From Aralia elata (Eukaryota > Streptophyta > Magnoliopsida > Apiales > Araliaceae): DNA of 64,000 nucleotides. The stretch spans positions 41,327,182 through 41,391,181 of the forward strand of contig CM068384.1 in the NCBI GenBank assembly GCA_034770075.1. Reading direction: 5' to 3'. Position numbers and translations under genes: made by a program. The notes beneath the pieces were generated by a model. It had not been told where the DNA came from, did not search any database, and was given only the letters and a program-made list of their open reading frames with translations. Below, piece by piece: positions 33,712 through 44,894 of the stretch (within the stretch, counting starts at the first letter, position 1; each line of letters starts with the position of its first letter).

Positions 33712-33850
33712 GATGAAGCGTAAAATGCACTCACTCATAAACACAGGTACTAGATGGAGCGTAAAACGCACTCGTGCGAGAGAAAACGAGATGGAGCGTA
33801 AAACGCACTCGTGCAATAGGAAGTGAGATGGAGCGTAAAACGCACTCACT
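33712..33850. repeat. Tandem repeat GATGGAGCGTAAAACGCACT
   Basis: Four units near 33713, 33754, 33790 and 33828, each GATGRAGCGTAAAAYGCACTC plus 15-20 variable bases. Inside each unit, GCGTAAAACGC is nearly palindromic (GCGT...ACGC). Confidence 0.85.
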
Positions 33851-34520
33851 AAAAAGGGGAAAAAATTATTTAAAAATGTGTTTTTGAATTACTTGGGAAG
33901 GATTCAAGCGTGCTTAAATATTTTAAATATCCTTTTGATCCTTTAAATTACTGTTTTGCCTTTATTAGCGGAGATTGATGTGATAAGGAGGTTTTTAGAG
34001 TTAATTTTGAAAATCTTTTATGAGTATTTGTTTATATTATCTTATCTAAATCATGACTAGCTTGAATATTTGGATGCACACATGCACTTAAACGATCATG
34101 AGTAGTTGTGGAACTAATGATTAGGTTGAAATTTTAGGCTTGCATGTTTTCGAAAAATTTTCTTGAGTTATCATTTGAAAAAATCTTTGAGGATATTATG
34201 TAAATTCATATTGGTTCATTGCTCGAGTCGCATGAGTTGCTATTTGGAATTAGTTATTTTAAAGTGGTCTTAGTGTTTTGCTTGAGGGCAAGCAAAGATT
34301 CAAGTTTGGGGGTATTTGATGAGTGAGTTTTAAACCTGTTATTAATTATCATTTAACTTGATAATTTGTGAGTTCTTAAATATTTTAAGTTATTATTAGG
34401 TATTTATAGTGTTTCTATGTTATTTTGTAGGAATAAGTAAGGAAAAGAACTTCATACATATTTTGGAATACAATATGCAAGCAAATGCAAGAAAGGAAGA
34501 TTGCAAGGCTTTTAACACCA

Positions 34521-35202
34521 AGTTGGATGCATGTTCTTGGCTTGGAACTTAGATTTTATTGTAGATCTCGTTGAGAGCTTCAATTTGAGTCGACCCGAAA
34601 TCACCGGTTTGTTCAAAATCTTCTTTAAGGGTTGATCCGTATATACAATTATTAACCGTCCCTAGAAGTAGTGTCGAAGCTTTCGACTCGCTATGATTAA
34701 AGCATGGGCGAATTTCTCTAGATTTGGATATTTAGTCTCCGCATCCCGAAGGGCATGGTTAACATAATACACAGGGAACTGTTTTCCACCTGTCTCCCGA
34801 ACCAACACTGCTCCAACCGCCAACGAGCTCGCTGCCAAGTACAAATACAAAGGTTCCAAAAGAACCGGTTTCATCAATAGAGGCGCCAAAAATATTTCTT
34901 TATTCCCTGAAAAGCGTCATCGCACTCCGAGGTCCATTGAAAAGTCTTCTCATTCTTCAGCCCCTTCAAAGTATTAAAAACGGCAAACACCGCTTTGCCG
35001 ACTTCGACATGAACCTCCTCAAGGCTGCAATCCGACCCGTAAACCGTTGTACATCTTTGAAAGTTTGGGGAGACTTCATGTCCAAGATAGCCTGAATCTT
35101 CTCTGGATTCACTTCAATTCCCCTTTTGCTCACCAGGTAACCAAGGAACTTACCCGAACTGAGGCCAAAAGTGCACTTCGTCGGGTTTAACCTGATGTTG
35201 TA
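34521..35202 (-). pseudogene. Gypsy RT end and RNase H start
   Basis: Minus-strand pieces show KCTFGLSSGKFLGYLVSKRG, RFTGRIAALRRFMSKSA, then (34662-34889) LYLYLAASSLAVGAVLVRET, FPVYYVNHALRDAETKYPNL and ASRKLRHYF, and past a stop IIVYTDQPLKKILNKP. This is RT thumb/connection then the start of gypsy RNase H. Frames change near 35203 and 34900. Similarity fades at about 34521, where Athila LTR sequence begins. Confidence 0.85.
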
Positions 35203-36009
35203 CTATCTGACAGTCTGAAAACAATCCTCCAGGTTATCCAGATGCTCACAAACAAATAGGCTCTTGATGATCATGTCATCCACGTATACCTCCATACTTC
35301 GGCTCATCTGCTTCCGGAACACATAGTTCATCATCCTCTGGTAAGTTGCTCCTGCGTTCAGCAGTCCGAAAGTTATCTTCTTGTAATCATACATCGCCTG
35401 ATGTGTTATGAACGCCGTCTTCGGAATATCTTTCTTATGCATCAAAATTTGGTTATACCCCGAAAAGGCGTCCATGAAACTCAGCAGTGCATACCTCGAT
35501 ATGGCGTCAATCAGTCGATCGATGTGCGGAAGCGGATAGAAGTCCTTCGGGCAAGCCTTGTTCAAATCCGTATAATTGATGTAGATCATACACTTCCCGT
35601 TCTGCTTTCGAACCAACACCACGTTTGCTAACCATTCGGGATAGTCAATCTCATATATGAAGTCAACTGCTAGCAGTTTGGCTACTTCATCATCAATAAC
35701 CTTCTGCCTTTCCGGGGCAAAGATCCTCCTCTTCTGGCGGATTTGTTTCTTAGCAGGGCCCACGTTCAACTTATGTACGGAGACCTTCTCATCAATCCCA
35801 GGCATGTCGCTGGGCTCCCACGCAAAAATGTCTGCGTACACCCGAAGCAACTCTATCAATCCCGTCCGAAAGGGTTCCTGCAACCCCAACCCGATCTTGA
35901 CGGTTTTTTCCTTCTTCCCCGAAATCAATTCAACGTCATCTGTCTCTTCAACCGGCAGAGCGAGGGGTTCTGTACTCCCTTTGGTAAACGGTTCGACCTC
36001 TATCGCCAT
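35203..36009 (-). pseudogene. Gypsy (Tat-like) reverse transcriptase
   Basis: 268 codons. Motifs in order: EPFRTGLIELLRVYADIFAW, EPSDMPGID, AVDFIYEIDYPEWLANVVLV, INYTDLNKACPKDFYPLPHI, LLSFMDAFSGYNQILMHKKD, KTAFIT, KITFGLLNAGATYQRMMNYV, and the catalytic YVDDMIIKS. Catalytic residues are present, so the RT core is the best-kept part of this element. The start ATG is probably internal to the original polyprotein: an in-frame stop lies just upstream (about 36018), then sequence continues to the insert edge at 36105. Confidence 0.93.
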
Positions 36010-36845
36010 CGCCTGCCTCTACTTGCACCTCCTAACTGCAGAAGATATAAGTGAATTTCTGTAACACCTCCGTGACATATCCAAGTCTCCTCTCACCTCG
36101 CCAACTGTAATGCCCGTGAAATTTTAAACGTCATTATTAATTAAATATATGATTTAATTTTAATGAGTTAGCTTTGTGTTCCTATTTAAACCTTTGGGTG
36201 TATTGGTGGATTATGTGACTATGTGATTTATTCATCTACTTTGTGTTAGGGGAGTCACTAGTAGTATATTTAAACTAGTGAGCAAACCCTAAGGCTTATT
36301 ACCCATAGAATTGGCAAAGCATTTACTAAATTAAATATTCAAGTATATTGAATATAGTTAGTAAATAAGGTGTGTGAGTTAATTAATGAAAGTAGTGGTT
36401 AATGAGATATGGCCAAATTGAATAATAATATTAATAGTCAATTTAGTAATTTATTTACTAAGTGACTAAGTTACTTCATTAATGAACCTAGCCCAATTAT
36501 TTATATTAATCATGAATTTGGGTATTAATTGTGTGGCATATTAAATGAGCTATCATTGGGTTTAATTAAAAGGCCCTATATTGCATTTAAATATGTTTGG
36601 TTTCATTAGCCCAATCATTTAATTCTAAACCCAAAGTTTATTTGAGGTATTGCCCAAAACCTAGCCCACTTGGTAATTTAAAGATGTAGCACTAATTGAT
36701 TTAATGGTGGTATATTTGGGACATCATTTTGGGACAAAAATCCCTCATATGTCGTGGACCATAGAGAGAGAAAGAACAAGTTGGTTTTTTAAATTTTAAT
36801 TAAAGTATTATCTAGCTTGTGTTGGAAGTTGGATTTTAGACTTGA

Positions 36846-36975
36846 TGGTATAGCTACCTAAGATGTCACATAGCTACCTAAGATGTCAAGTAGCTACCTA
36901 AGATGTCACATAACTACCTAAGATGTCAAGTACCCTCCTAAGTTGTCAAGTAGCCTCCTAAGATGTCAACTAGCC
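36846..36975. repeat. Tandem 20-bp repeat TAGCTACCTAAGATGTCAMA
   Basis: About six units of TAGCTACCTAAGATGTCACA with variation toward TACCCTCCTAAGTTGTCAAG at the right. Inside the second LTR-like element; absent from copy 1. Confidence 0.88.
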
Positions 36976-38369
36976 ACCCTAGTGACACAAAGCTCTCACT
37001 AGCCCCATGATGACAAAAGATAGAGGTATCTTGCTATTATTCAATTAGTAAGTCTTTTATCCAATGAACAACAAAAGATATGGGGGATATTAGTTATACT
37101 CCTAGTTGTATCTAACTATATTGCAAGATACATTCTTGAATCACCACACTTCATTTTCTCTTCATTTTTTCTCCTATTCTTCTTCTTTCATTTCTCCCAA
37201 GCAAGAACATAGAGTAAGAGCTTAGAGAGGAAAAGAGAGTGAGATTAGCATAGTTCATGCATCCCAAGTTTATCACATACTTTGGTAGATCAAGGAGAGT
37301 AGCTACAAGATCAAGGTGAAACCCTAAACCATTTCCTTCTTTCTTACTTTGTTTTATTTTCATAGTTTTTGAGAGATTTTGTTCTAAGACTCAATAATCA
37401 TTAGATCTTCATGCTTCATGTATAGATCTAATCCTCTTGAGTGTTAGAATGGAGATTCAAAGGAAGAAAAGGAACTTATGTTCTTAAAGGGTAAAAACCC
37501 TAGCTTTTCTTCACTTGGATCACCCATAACTTGAGATCTACAACTTGGATTTGTGATCCGTCAAAGGGGGGTGCTAGATACATGAGTTAGCTAGTAAACC
37601 TAAGTGGTAGAACATAAATCCAATAATTTTTGAAGCCTTGGGGGCTATTTTCCCAAAACAGTCCAGTTATAAAACTTAAAGCTTTAAAACCCTAAAAGCT
37701 TGCTGTCCTAGTTTTTCCAAAGGTTGTTTCGGCCAGTTATGGATCTTTTAAAAATCTGGGAAAAATCACAGAGATACCTTAAGAAGTATCTACAAGTAGG
37801 AAAAAGAATGAACACGTTTCGATGTGTAGTTTTTGTGTAATGGCTTTTACCGTGAAGGACTCCTAAATATTCATACTCGGATTTCTCACTGTGTGTACCT
37901 TGAAACAATATGAAATTTTTACAGTATGTTTATATAGTTATGAGAGGTATCCAGAAAATATCAGAATTTTCTGAGCAAAACTTGATTTATGAAAAATGTA
38001 ACAAGATTCGGAGGTTTTGAGTACTTTAAATATAGTAAATCACTTTCTAAAATTCCAGGAAAATTGGTGGATCATTGTTGGATCATATACTATCCAGATC
38101 CAGAGAATAATAATTTTCAGAACCTATTTTCTATTTTTCATAATAATGTTATAGTTATGGTTAAAAGAAAATAAATGGTTAAATGATGTCATAAATAAGG
38201 AAAATGTGATTTTTAAGCTTGGATACTCCTAATATTATATATTCTGACTATTGAGGGGTATTTTGATAATATTTAATGAGAAATAATATTTATGACCTTT
38301 TATGGGTAGTAAAGGAGTTGTTTAATAAAGGGTAAAACAATTAGAATAAATTGTTTATTCGCCTAATAA

Positions 38370-38740
38370 CTTATTAAAATATTACTATGATATTTGTAAT
38401 ATAAGAATTCGATATTTTTTTTAGTAAACAAAGAAATATTAAGATTAAAACTTCATGAAAATATTATTGAATGGGTAATAATATTTGTTTTAAGCATTAA
38501 TAAATGATTAAGATATTATTAAAATGGCTAATAATATTAGATTAAAATATTATTAATGATATGGGAATTAAAATATTATTAAGAGATTAATAATATTAGA
38601 TTAAAGTATTATTGGATGATTAAAATATTATTAAGATATTAGTAACATTAGTAAACGAATAAAAGTGTTATTAGTGGACTAATAATACCAAGAGGTGAAT
38701 TAAATATTATCAGGATTGATAATATTAAGTGTCTTATAGG
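38370..38740. repeat. AATATTATTA-rich repetitive stretch
   Basis: Many short repeats of ATTAAAATATTATTAA and its inverse AATAATATTAGATTAAA, able to form local hairpins. No gene. Confidence 0.6.
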
Positions 38741-39567
38741 ATTTACGATAGTTTATTAACTTATGTGTGCTATGTGATTTGCTTAATTGTTAAATAAATA
38801 GCATAAGTAAGCGTATTGATATACAACTACGCAGTACTAATTGGTAGATCGACGTTATCAATGTTAGGTTCTTCAAGGCCAATTAGTTAAAGCTAGAATT
38901 ACTTGTAGCTGAGCAGACATGCAAGTTCCCTAACTCAAACCCGAGTTATTATTTTCGAAGCATGTTAGTGAATAATTATTGTTGATTATTCACATTTATA
39001 CTGGTTATTGAGATTCGCACCTCGTGCAATTGAATTCCTATTCTATTGTTATTGAACTGTGAATTGGATTAAAGTTCTTTCAAGTATGAACTGTTTATGA
39101 GATAGATTTATGCTATTTATATCAGCTAGATCAATCATGTCTAAATTTATTGAATCAAAGGTATTTTAAAAGTTGTTCTTATTAAATTGTTATGGTAAGA
39201 ACTCTTGGATGAGAAAAGGATAAATTTGATTAAGGCATGATATCAATGCTGGTTTATTAAGTGTTTATGCATAAATCACGGGGTATGAAAGGCTGATCCC
39301 CTTGATTACCAAAACTTTTTAAGAGGTCCAGTTTAAATGCTGAGAACCTTGGCAAATGTCTATGGTTATTTCCAACCACTCAGTAATTGTCATTCAATTA
39401 TTCGAATATTCAATTGTTGACTATTAATTCATGTTTCTTCACAATTTTATACTGTCGTTGAACATTGAAAGCGAAACTTCCTTATATTCATGATATATCT
39501 CCCTTGTGTATAAACTTGCTAAGCAAACTAGTTGCTTACCCTTGCTATATCATGATCTTTATTTCAG

Positions 39568-39620
39568 CCAAGGCAGAAACGTCTAAAGGGGACAAAGGAA
39601 AAGGGAAGGTGCAAGAGTAG
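39568..39620 (+). other. Exon-like Lys/Gly-rich tail in the LTR-like element, copy 2
   Basis: A TTTATTTCAG acceptor-like site, a 2-nt carry-over, then KAETSKGDKGKGKVQE and TAG. See 6860-6909 for the counterpart. The upstream 40 bp (AAACTAGTTGCTTACCCTTG then CTATATCATG) are also conserved between the two copies. Confidence 0.4.
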
Positions 39621-39869
39621 TTGCCTGATATGGCTTATGTACTAGTTTATCTTAAATGTTATTTGGCTATGCGAACTCTTATTGAATTAAGGGTATGTTT
39701 TAAGTTAAGGTTAAAGAACCTTGGGACCATGATTGTAAGACTTTATTACTATTTCGATAGACATTGTATGTTTATTATTCCGCATTAGTTAGAAAGTATG
39801 TTTGTTGTTGAGTATCGTGAACACCGAATTCGAGGTTAGGAAACCCGAATTTGGGGGTGTCACACCAAC

Positions 39870-40205
39870 CCCGTTCGGCGTAGGAAACTTCAACTTGAAG
39901 TGAGCGATTAAGGTCACTGCCTGCAACGCTATCAATATCGGTCGTCCCAAGATTGCGTTATAAGCCAAATCCACCTGTACTACAAAGAACCTGACATTAA
40001 TCTCCACTTGTTGAGGAGCCATTCCAAAGATGACTGGCAACTCAATTGTCCCTGTTACCCGAACCGGATCATTGTTGAATCCATACAGTAGGGGCTCTTG
40101 CCCGATCTCTATCTTCCTCTCTTCCAAATCAAGCCTCTGATATGCATGAGTATATAGTATATCGACAGAAGAGTCATTGTCGATCATGATTCTCTTCATA
40201 TCCAT
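39870..40205 (-). pseudogene. Gypsy (Tat-like) protease region
   Basis: Minus strand: MIDNDSSVDILYTHAYQRLD, then GTIELPVIFG and AYNAILGRPILIALQAVTLI and AHFKLKFPTPNGVG. The family normally has DNGSS at the active site; here it is DNDSS, so the key glycine is lost. The frame enters the inserted element at 39869 and resumes on the other side at 36105. Confidence 0.85.
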
Positions 40206-40213
40206 CGACCCAC

Positions 40214-41461
40214 TTATGAAGTAATAGCCAAAGCCCCTTCATGCGATTCAATAGGCTCCGATGGGTAATCCTCATCGGTAAAAGAGATTATCGTGCCAGG
40301 GTACAGCCGTTCCCTCCTGGCAGGTTGTTCAGATATTGACAGAACTGAGTCTAGCACTTCACGCCTCTTCTTTTCGATTACCTTCCCAACTGATCCACCC
40401 GTTATCATATCCACCACTCCCCGAACTGCCAAGGCCTTCCTGGGTTGAGACTGTGTGTTCGGCTCGATGTTGTTCGTCATCCTTCCCGAACCCTCTCGCC
40501 CAGCGACGTACTGAACCAACTCCCCACTCTGGACCTTTTTTTCTATCAGGTCTTTCAGATTATAACAGTGTTCTGTAGAGTGTCCCGAAGTCTGGTGGTA
40601 ATTGCAATAACGATTATGATTTCCTCTATTCGACTTGGTGTTTACCAGACATGGCTCAAAATAAGGTTTATTCATGATTTCTTCCAATATCTTTGCCCGA
40701 TCCATGTTGAGAGGAGTGTAAATTTTATTCACATTTCTGTTCGGGAAGTGTGGTTTACCTCCCCCCAAACCTCCTTCATTAAAGCTTCGCCTCAGCTGGT
40801 TATCTGACCTGGGAGTATTATTTTGATCCCGATCTTTTGGCTTCCCCTCTGATTGTGCCTGAGGCTTCAAGCTTCCAATAGCTTTTTCAAGAGTAATATA
40901 CCCATCGGCCCGACTATAGGCCTTTGACAAGTCTCCAGGGGGATTAAGGATGATATCTTTTACCAACTTCTTAGACTTTGTGATATCCAATCCTGTAGTA
41001 AAGAATCCCACGGCTTGTTGCACGTTCAGGTTGGTTACAGTACCGACCGCTTCCCTGAAACTCTTCACGTACTAGCAGAGGCTCTTGTCGGAATGTTGTT
41101 TGACTTACATCAAGGACGTCGTTAACCTTCCCCTCCGTTTGTTACTTCCGAACTGCGCATGAAACTTGTCACATAGTTGTTCCCATGAACTGATAGAGTT
41201 CGGAGTGAGAGATGTCATCCATTCCCGAGCCCCACGCCTCAACGTAGTGATAAACATGTGACATTTGGCGGCGGCGGGATGGTCATAATAATCCATAATC
41301 TGATTATATACATGTGTGTGGTCGTATGGATCTCCAGTGCCATCGTACGTCTCTAATGGCGGCATCTTCTTGGACTTATCAGCCTTCACCCGCTTTATCT
41401 CTGGGGTAAAAGGCGACCTGGTATTATTCGGCAACTCCTTCATCTGATCGGCTGCCGCCAA
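40214..41461 (-). pseudogene. Gypsy (Tat-like) gag, core and C-terminal part
   Basis: Two frames (41105-41461 and 40214-41068). The first has the retrotransposon gag domain: PPLETYDGTGDPYDHTHVYN, AAAKCHMFITTLRRGAREWM, TSLTPNSISSWEQLCDKF and FGSNKRRG. The second continues with VKSFREAVGTVTNLNVQQAV, GFFTTGL, AYSRADGYITLEKA and, after a basic stretch, CNYHQTSGHSTEHCYNLKDL, a CHHC-like knuckle. A stop at about 41070-41100 separates them. Gag would form the particle. Confidence 0.9.
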
Positions 41462-41464
41462 CCT

Positions 41465-41940
41465 CTACTCCACTTCCATCAGTCTTTTTGCGAGGGTGTC
41501 GGTCTCGTCCGTCCGGGGGGACGAATCAAGCCTGTCCCTAACATCATTCGGAGAACCCATCCTCCTCCTGTTACCTGACCTCCCTATTTCCAAAGAATTG
41601 TCCCTGGAGCGGCTTCGGCTGCTCCGGTTTGATGTGCAGCTCTTTGGCCTGCTAGTATCCTGCGAGCAGCTTTGATGCCTCCTGCGGATCGGGGAGCAGC
41701 TCATTAGCCTGCTTAAGTCCTGCGAAGGGTTTTGGTGCCTACTACGGATCGGGGAGCGGCTCTTCAGTCTGCTCTTGTCCTGCATGCGACTTATGTGCCT
41801 GTCGCGGATTAGAGAGCGACTCTTTAGCCTACTTCAGTCCTGCGAACGGCTTCGGTGCCTGTCGCGGATCAGGGAGCGGCTCTTCGGCCTGCTCCTTTCT
41901 CTTCTAGAGACGTCCAGACAATAGGTCCTGGATCGGCTCT
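41465..41940 (-). pseudogene. Arg/Ser-rich repeat segment of Tat gag
   Basis: The minus strand encodes at least six tandem 20-residue units of the type SRLKSRSPIRSRHQNPSQD (60-bp DNA period), similar to the SR repeats of splicing factors. Frames are interrupted near 41785 and 41830. Downstream comes TDETDTLAKRLMEVE, a short coiled-coil-like helix, then a stop and the gag domain. Confidence 0.8.
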
Positions 41941-42064
41941 AAAGTACAATCCCCCGGTCACGTGTTCTGCTCGAAGAAACCTCCTCTTCGGCCACTAACT
42001 TTTCCAATTGGGCATCAATCTCTTGCTGCTGAAGGCGCAACGCTTCCATGGCATCCTGATTCTG

Positions 42065-42364
42065 CTACTTTTTTCGGGCCAAGATTAGCTGTCTTTGATC
42101 TCGTTCACCCATGCCGCTCTCCCGCTGAGCACATGTCCGGGACGGGGTATCCTCGGTATGATCAGGAGATTGCGGCATCTTATGACTGTTGGAAAATAGT
42201 TGTCGACGGGTCGGCGCTGACTGGGCTTTTTGGGGTCCCGCAGATTGGCCTTTGGGTCCCAACCTCTCCTTCACCGGTCTTTTGAGCCGATCTTTTACTG
42301 ATCTCCTACGCTGAGCAGTGGGGTCTAACGAATTTCCTGCCTGGTTCGATGTCGTGTTCACCAT
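42065..42364 (-). pseudogene. Tat gag N-terminus
   Basis: Starts MVNTTSNQAGNSLDPTAQRR with many Arg/Gln/Ser, and past the stop continues EALRLQQQEIDAQLEKLVAE, a coiled-coil stretch commonly found at the start of Tat gag proteins. The 591-bp hAT insert lies 47 bp upstream of the ATG. Confidence 0.75.
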
Positions 42365-42410
42365 GATTGTTACTTTTATTATTGATCAAATAATACCAAG
42401 TGATTGTATA

Positions 42411-43001
42411 AAAGGTTCTAAAAGGCGCTAGGCGGGAGGTGGGCGGCCGGAGGGGGCCTAGGCGGGATTTTTATTTTAAGTCAATTTTAATATTTTATCT
42501 TATATTTATCCAAATAAAATAATAATATAAAGCATAACAATCTATAATAAAGATAATAAAGGTCTTTGCTTAAAGTTCAAACACATATCTATATTGTCAA
42601 TGTCAAAGTTCATATACAAACATGCAATTGTTCAAAGTTTAAACACAAACAAATAATCAAAAATACAAACTAATAGTCATCATCTCCATATCCCTCTATA
42701 TCTATAACTTTTCTTCTCCATATTCCTCTAAGATAATGTCCCCATCAGACTCACACTCATACTCCTTCAAGATAATGACCCACGACGTTATTTTGTAACT
42801 TAGTTATTAAAATTAAAATAAAAATACAAAAATAATTGCAGCCCTAGTTTCTCCGCCTAGGCTACGCTTAGGGGACTAATTTGCCCGCCTAGGCCCCCGC
42901 CTAGTCCCACCTAATCTCCTAGAGGGATTTTTTTGCCTCTTTGGGCCTAGGCGAGACGCCAGAGGGGGCCTAGCGCCTAGGCGAGGATTTTTAGAACACT
43001 G
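42411..43001. mobile_element. Non-autonomous hAT derivative (591 bp)
   Basis: Flanked by the 8-bp repeat ATTGTATA (42403-42410 and 43002-43009). The right end reads TTTTTAGAACACTG, and the left end GGTTCTAAAAGGCG pairs with it apart from the first few bases. Both ends carry GCCTAGGCG-rich subterminal repeats. The interior (42680-42780) is similar to the acidic 3' end of the transposase gene in the 57862-62966 element (CTCCATATCCCTC, CATCAGACTCACACTCAT), so it is an internal-deletion derivative of a related element. Confidence 0.85.
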
Positions 43002-43027
43002 ATTGTATATTATGCTGCACTAACATA

Positions 43028-43045
43028 CCCTCCTTCTAGCGCCAA
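43028..43045 (-). other. Primer-binding site of the Tat-like element
   Basis: Minus strand TTGGCGCTAGAAGGAGGG directly follows the LTR end (TGTTAACA), as in Tat/Retand elements (TTGGCGCCAGAAGG type). Confidence 0.7.
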
Positions 43046-43230
43046 TGTTAACACCAAGATTTTGTTGCGCGTCCAATCACCAAAATACACGCTAAATCCT
43101 ACACAGAAACGAAACCACACTTAGAGAGCTGACGGCTTTCGCCGCCGGGGGATAGCTCCAGTGTGAGGATAAGTACAGGTTGTTCAAGGTATTAACAATG
43201 GAGGTTTAGTACTTTAGTGAGCAAAGAGTC

Positions 43231-44400
43231 TGATGACAGACTGACCGGGTCAGAATTTTATGACAATCTATCGACTCAAGCTTCAAGGGTTCAACGAATG
43301 ATTTCAAGTATTTGGGCTGAAAACTACTCAAGATGCTTACATTGGAGCTCAATTCAAGAGAACCTCAAGTAGAGGATCATTCATGTAATTTGGGATTTCT
43401 AGATACCCTCTATTTAGTAAGACCAAATCAATACATTCCAATTCATCATGCAATGTACGGAACAATGGAAGTTGGTTCAAGGACGATTGGAATGGAGCTT
43501 GAGAAGTTTGGAGATGCCATTTACATAGTGGTCACTTGGGGCTCAATTTTGACCTTGATCCAGCCAGAATCTCTCAATTCTCAAAGAATGAAAGTTGTAG
43601 ATCTATTTCTTAGCTTTTCGGAACATCTTGAATCGTCCCAATCGGAGTTCGAATGCGAGAGTTATGGCCATTTTTCTAAAGGACGTCGCAGCAAAAAACT
43701 TGAGCGTGGTCGGCGCTGAAAATGCTTGATTTGACGCGGTCGGGGCTGGAGCCTCAGTCATTGAGCGCGGACTGCGCTGGTTCCTTTGTGTTTGAGCGCC
43801 ACCGGCGCTGAAACTTGGCACGGTTTCTGAGGACGCGGTTTTGACGCATTTTTTACTAGATTTTGAAGATTTTATTAGATGTTTTAGAATTCTATTATAA
43901 TTAGGATGTTTCTTAGATAGATTTTGCTTCCTAATTAGTTGTTAACTAGTATTTTAATTCCTTTTATAATTAGGGTTTATTCTACTAGTATAAATAGATT
44001 ACATGAATGATGTAATTGGATGATCAACATTTATTCTGAGTTTTATACAATTGAGAGCTATTCTCTACTTTTGGTTCTTTGAAAAATTTTTGAGCTATTA
44101 TTCTTATTTTAAGATTCAATTTGACTTATCATACAACAGTTCATAGTTGTGTGTTGGCGTCATTCTAACAATACATCAAGCACCGATTGTACTTTTGGTT
44201 CTTGTCTCGTTATAGACATTGGGTCAAGGTGTCGTTGGTGTTCCATTCAACGCAAGCTTCCTAACGCAGAGCAATTATACCAAGGTTTTCATCTCAATAT
44301 AGGCGAAGGGTTGAGGTATTGTGAGCGTTCCACCTTCATAACTTGCTGGAAACGATCAGGGCGATGACCACCTCACGCAAGCGTGCCGTGGAGTCTATCA
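43231..44400 (+). repeat. 5' LTR of the double-RT element
   Basis: TGATGACAGACTG ... GAGTCTATCA. Near 43700-43815 it has four repeats of the GAGCGCGGTCGGCGCTG type, each a GC-rich near-palindrome. A TATAAATA box at 43990-43996 precedes the likely transcription start. Confidence 0.9.
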
Positions 44401-44402
44401 TT

Positions 44403-44419
44403 TGGTATCAAAGCTAAGC
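44403..44419 (+). other. Primer-binding site (Met tRNA type)
   Basis: TGGTATCAAAGCTAAGC lies two bases after the LTR end. It differs from the usual TGGTATCAGAGC by one base. Confidence 0.8.
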
Positions 44420-44688
44420 CTTTCTAGCGAGTTATATATCTTTATTTTTTTTCTTGTTGAAGAGTTAAAACAAAGAGTAAAAAAAAATTGCAGCTATTTC
44501 GTTTGATTGATATTGTTGGGCAAAATTATTATTGTTGCAATTGCCTGGGTTCAATAAGTTTCGTGGTTATTGGGATTTTATTGAAGAAATTATTAATTGA
44601 ATCCTAATTGTTGGAGTTCGTGAATTTTGAGGACATTGGGAATATTTAGCACTCATTCAAGAAGAGTTTAATTGGCTATTGTGAGATC

Positions 44689-44886
44689 GTGTTGGAGATC
44701 ATACGTTACATCTTGCTATACTTTGTTTTGTTTAGCTCTGTTGTTTCTCTTATACAGGTTGTTGATGACATACCCCGAGCTATCATTCCATACCAGTCAG
44801 CTTATAGTATTCCCGAGGAGACGGCGGAGTTACCAAGGCAAGTTAGAGAATTGATAGAGCCCATCTTCATCAAATCGGGTATGTAG
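44689..44886 (+). pseudogene. Degraded RT-leading segment
   Basis: 65 codons. The last 40 residues, DDIPRAIIPYQSAYSIPEET followed by AELPRQVRELIEPIFIKSGM, have the layout of the segment just before gypsy RT (the YR(L/M)SPEE..EL..QV.ELLEKGFI pattern). It ends with a stop 6 bp before the ATG of the main frame, which is in another phase, so the original polyprotein is frameshifted here. Confidence 0.55.
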
Positions 44887-44894
44887 ATGAAGAC

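Larger units (their letters stand above)
31991..34520 (+). mobile_element. Decayed Athila-like gypsy element
   Basis: Starts with the Athila-type primer site TGGCGCCGTTGCCGGGGA (31991-32008). It contains gag/protease remnants (32110-32920), two sites resembling the end of the internal region with AAGTTTGGGGGT (33262 and 34304), and an LTR start TGATGAGTGAGTTTTAAACC at 34318 that runs to about 34520, where Tat-gypsy sequence begins. The left LTR is not recognisable and almost all of pol is absent, so it is an internally deleted remnant. Confidence 0.7.
36106..39864 (+). mobile_element. LTR-like element of the TGTAATGCCC family, copy 2
   Basis: 3759 bp, TGTAATGCCCG at the start and GGGGGTGTCACA at the end, flanked by CCAAC on both sides (36101-36105 and 39865-39869). 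It interrupts the Tat polyprotein between protease and RT. Its layout parallels 6596-12153 read in reverse. No polyprotein is present. It contains a tandem repeat (36846-36975), an AT-rich repetitive part (38370-38740) and an exon-like tail (39568-39620). Best explained as a long solo LTR; a complete non-coding element remains possible. Confidence 0.88.

Noticed and set aside
40336..40807. Overlapping plus-strand frames of 80 and 120 codons
   Set aside because: Antisense of the Tat gag C-terminal region, which has the CHHC-like knuckle on the minus strand.
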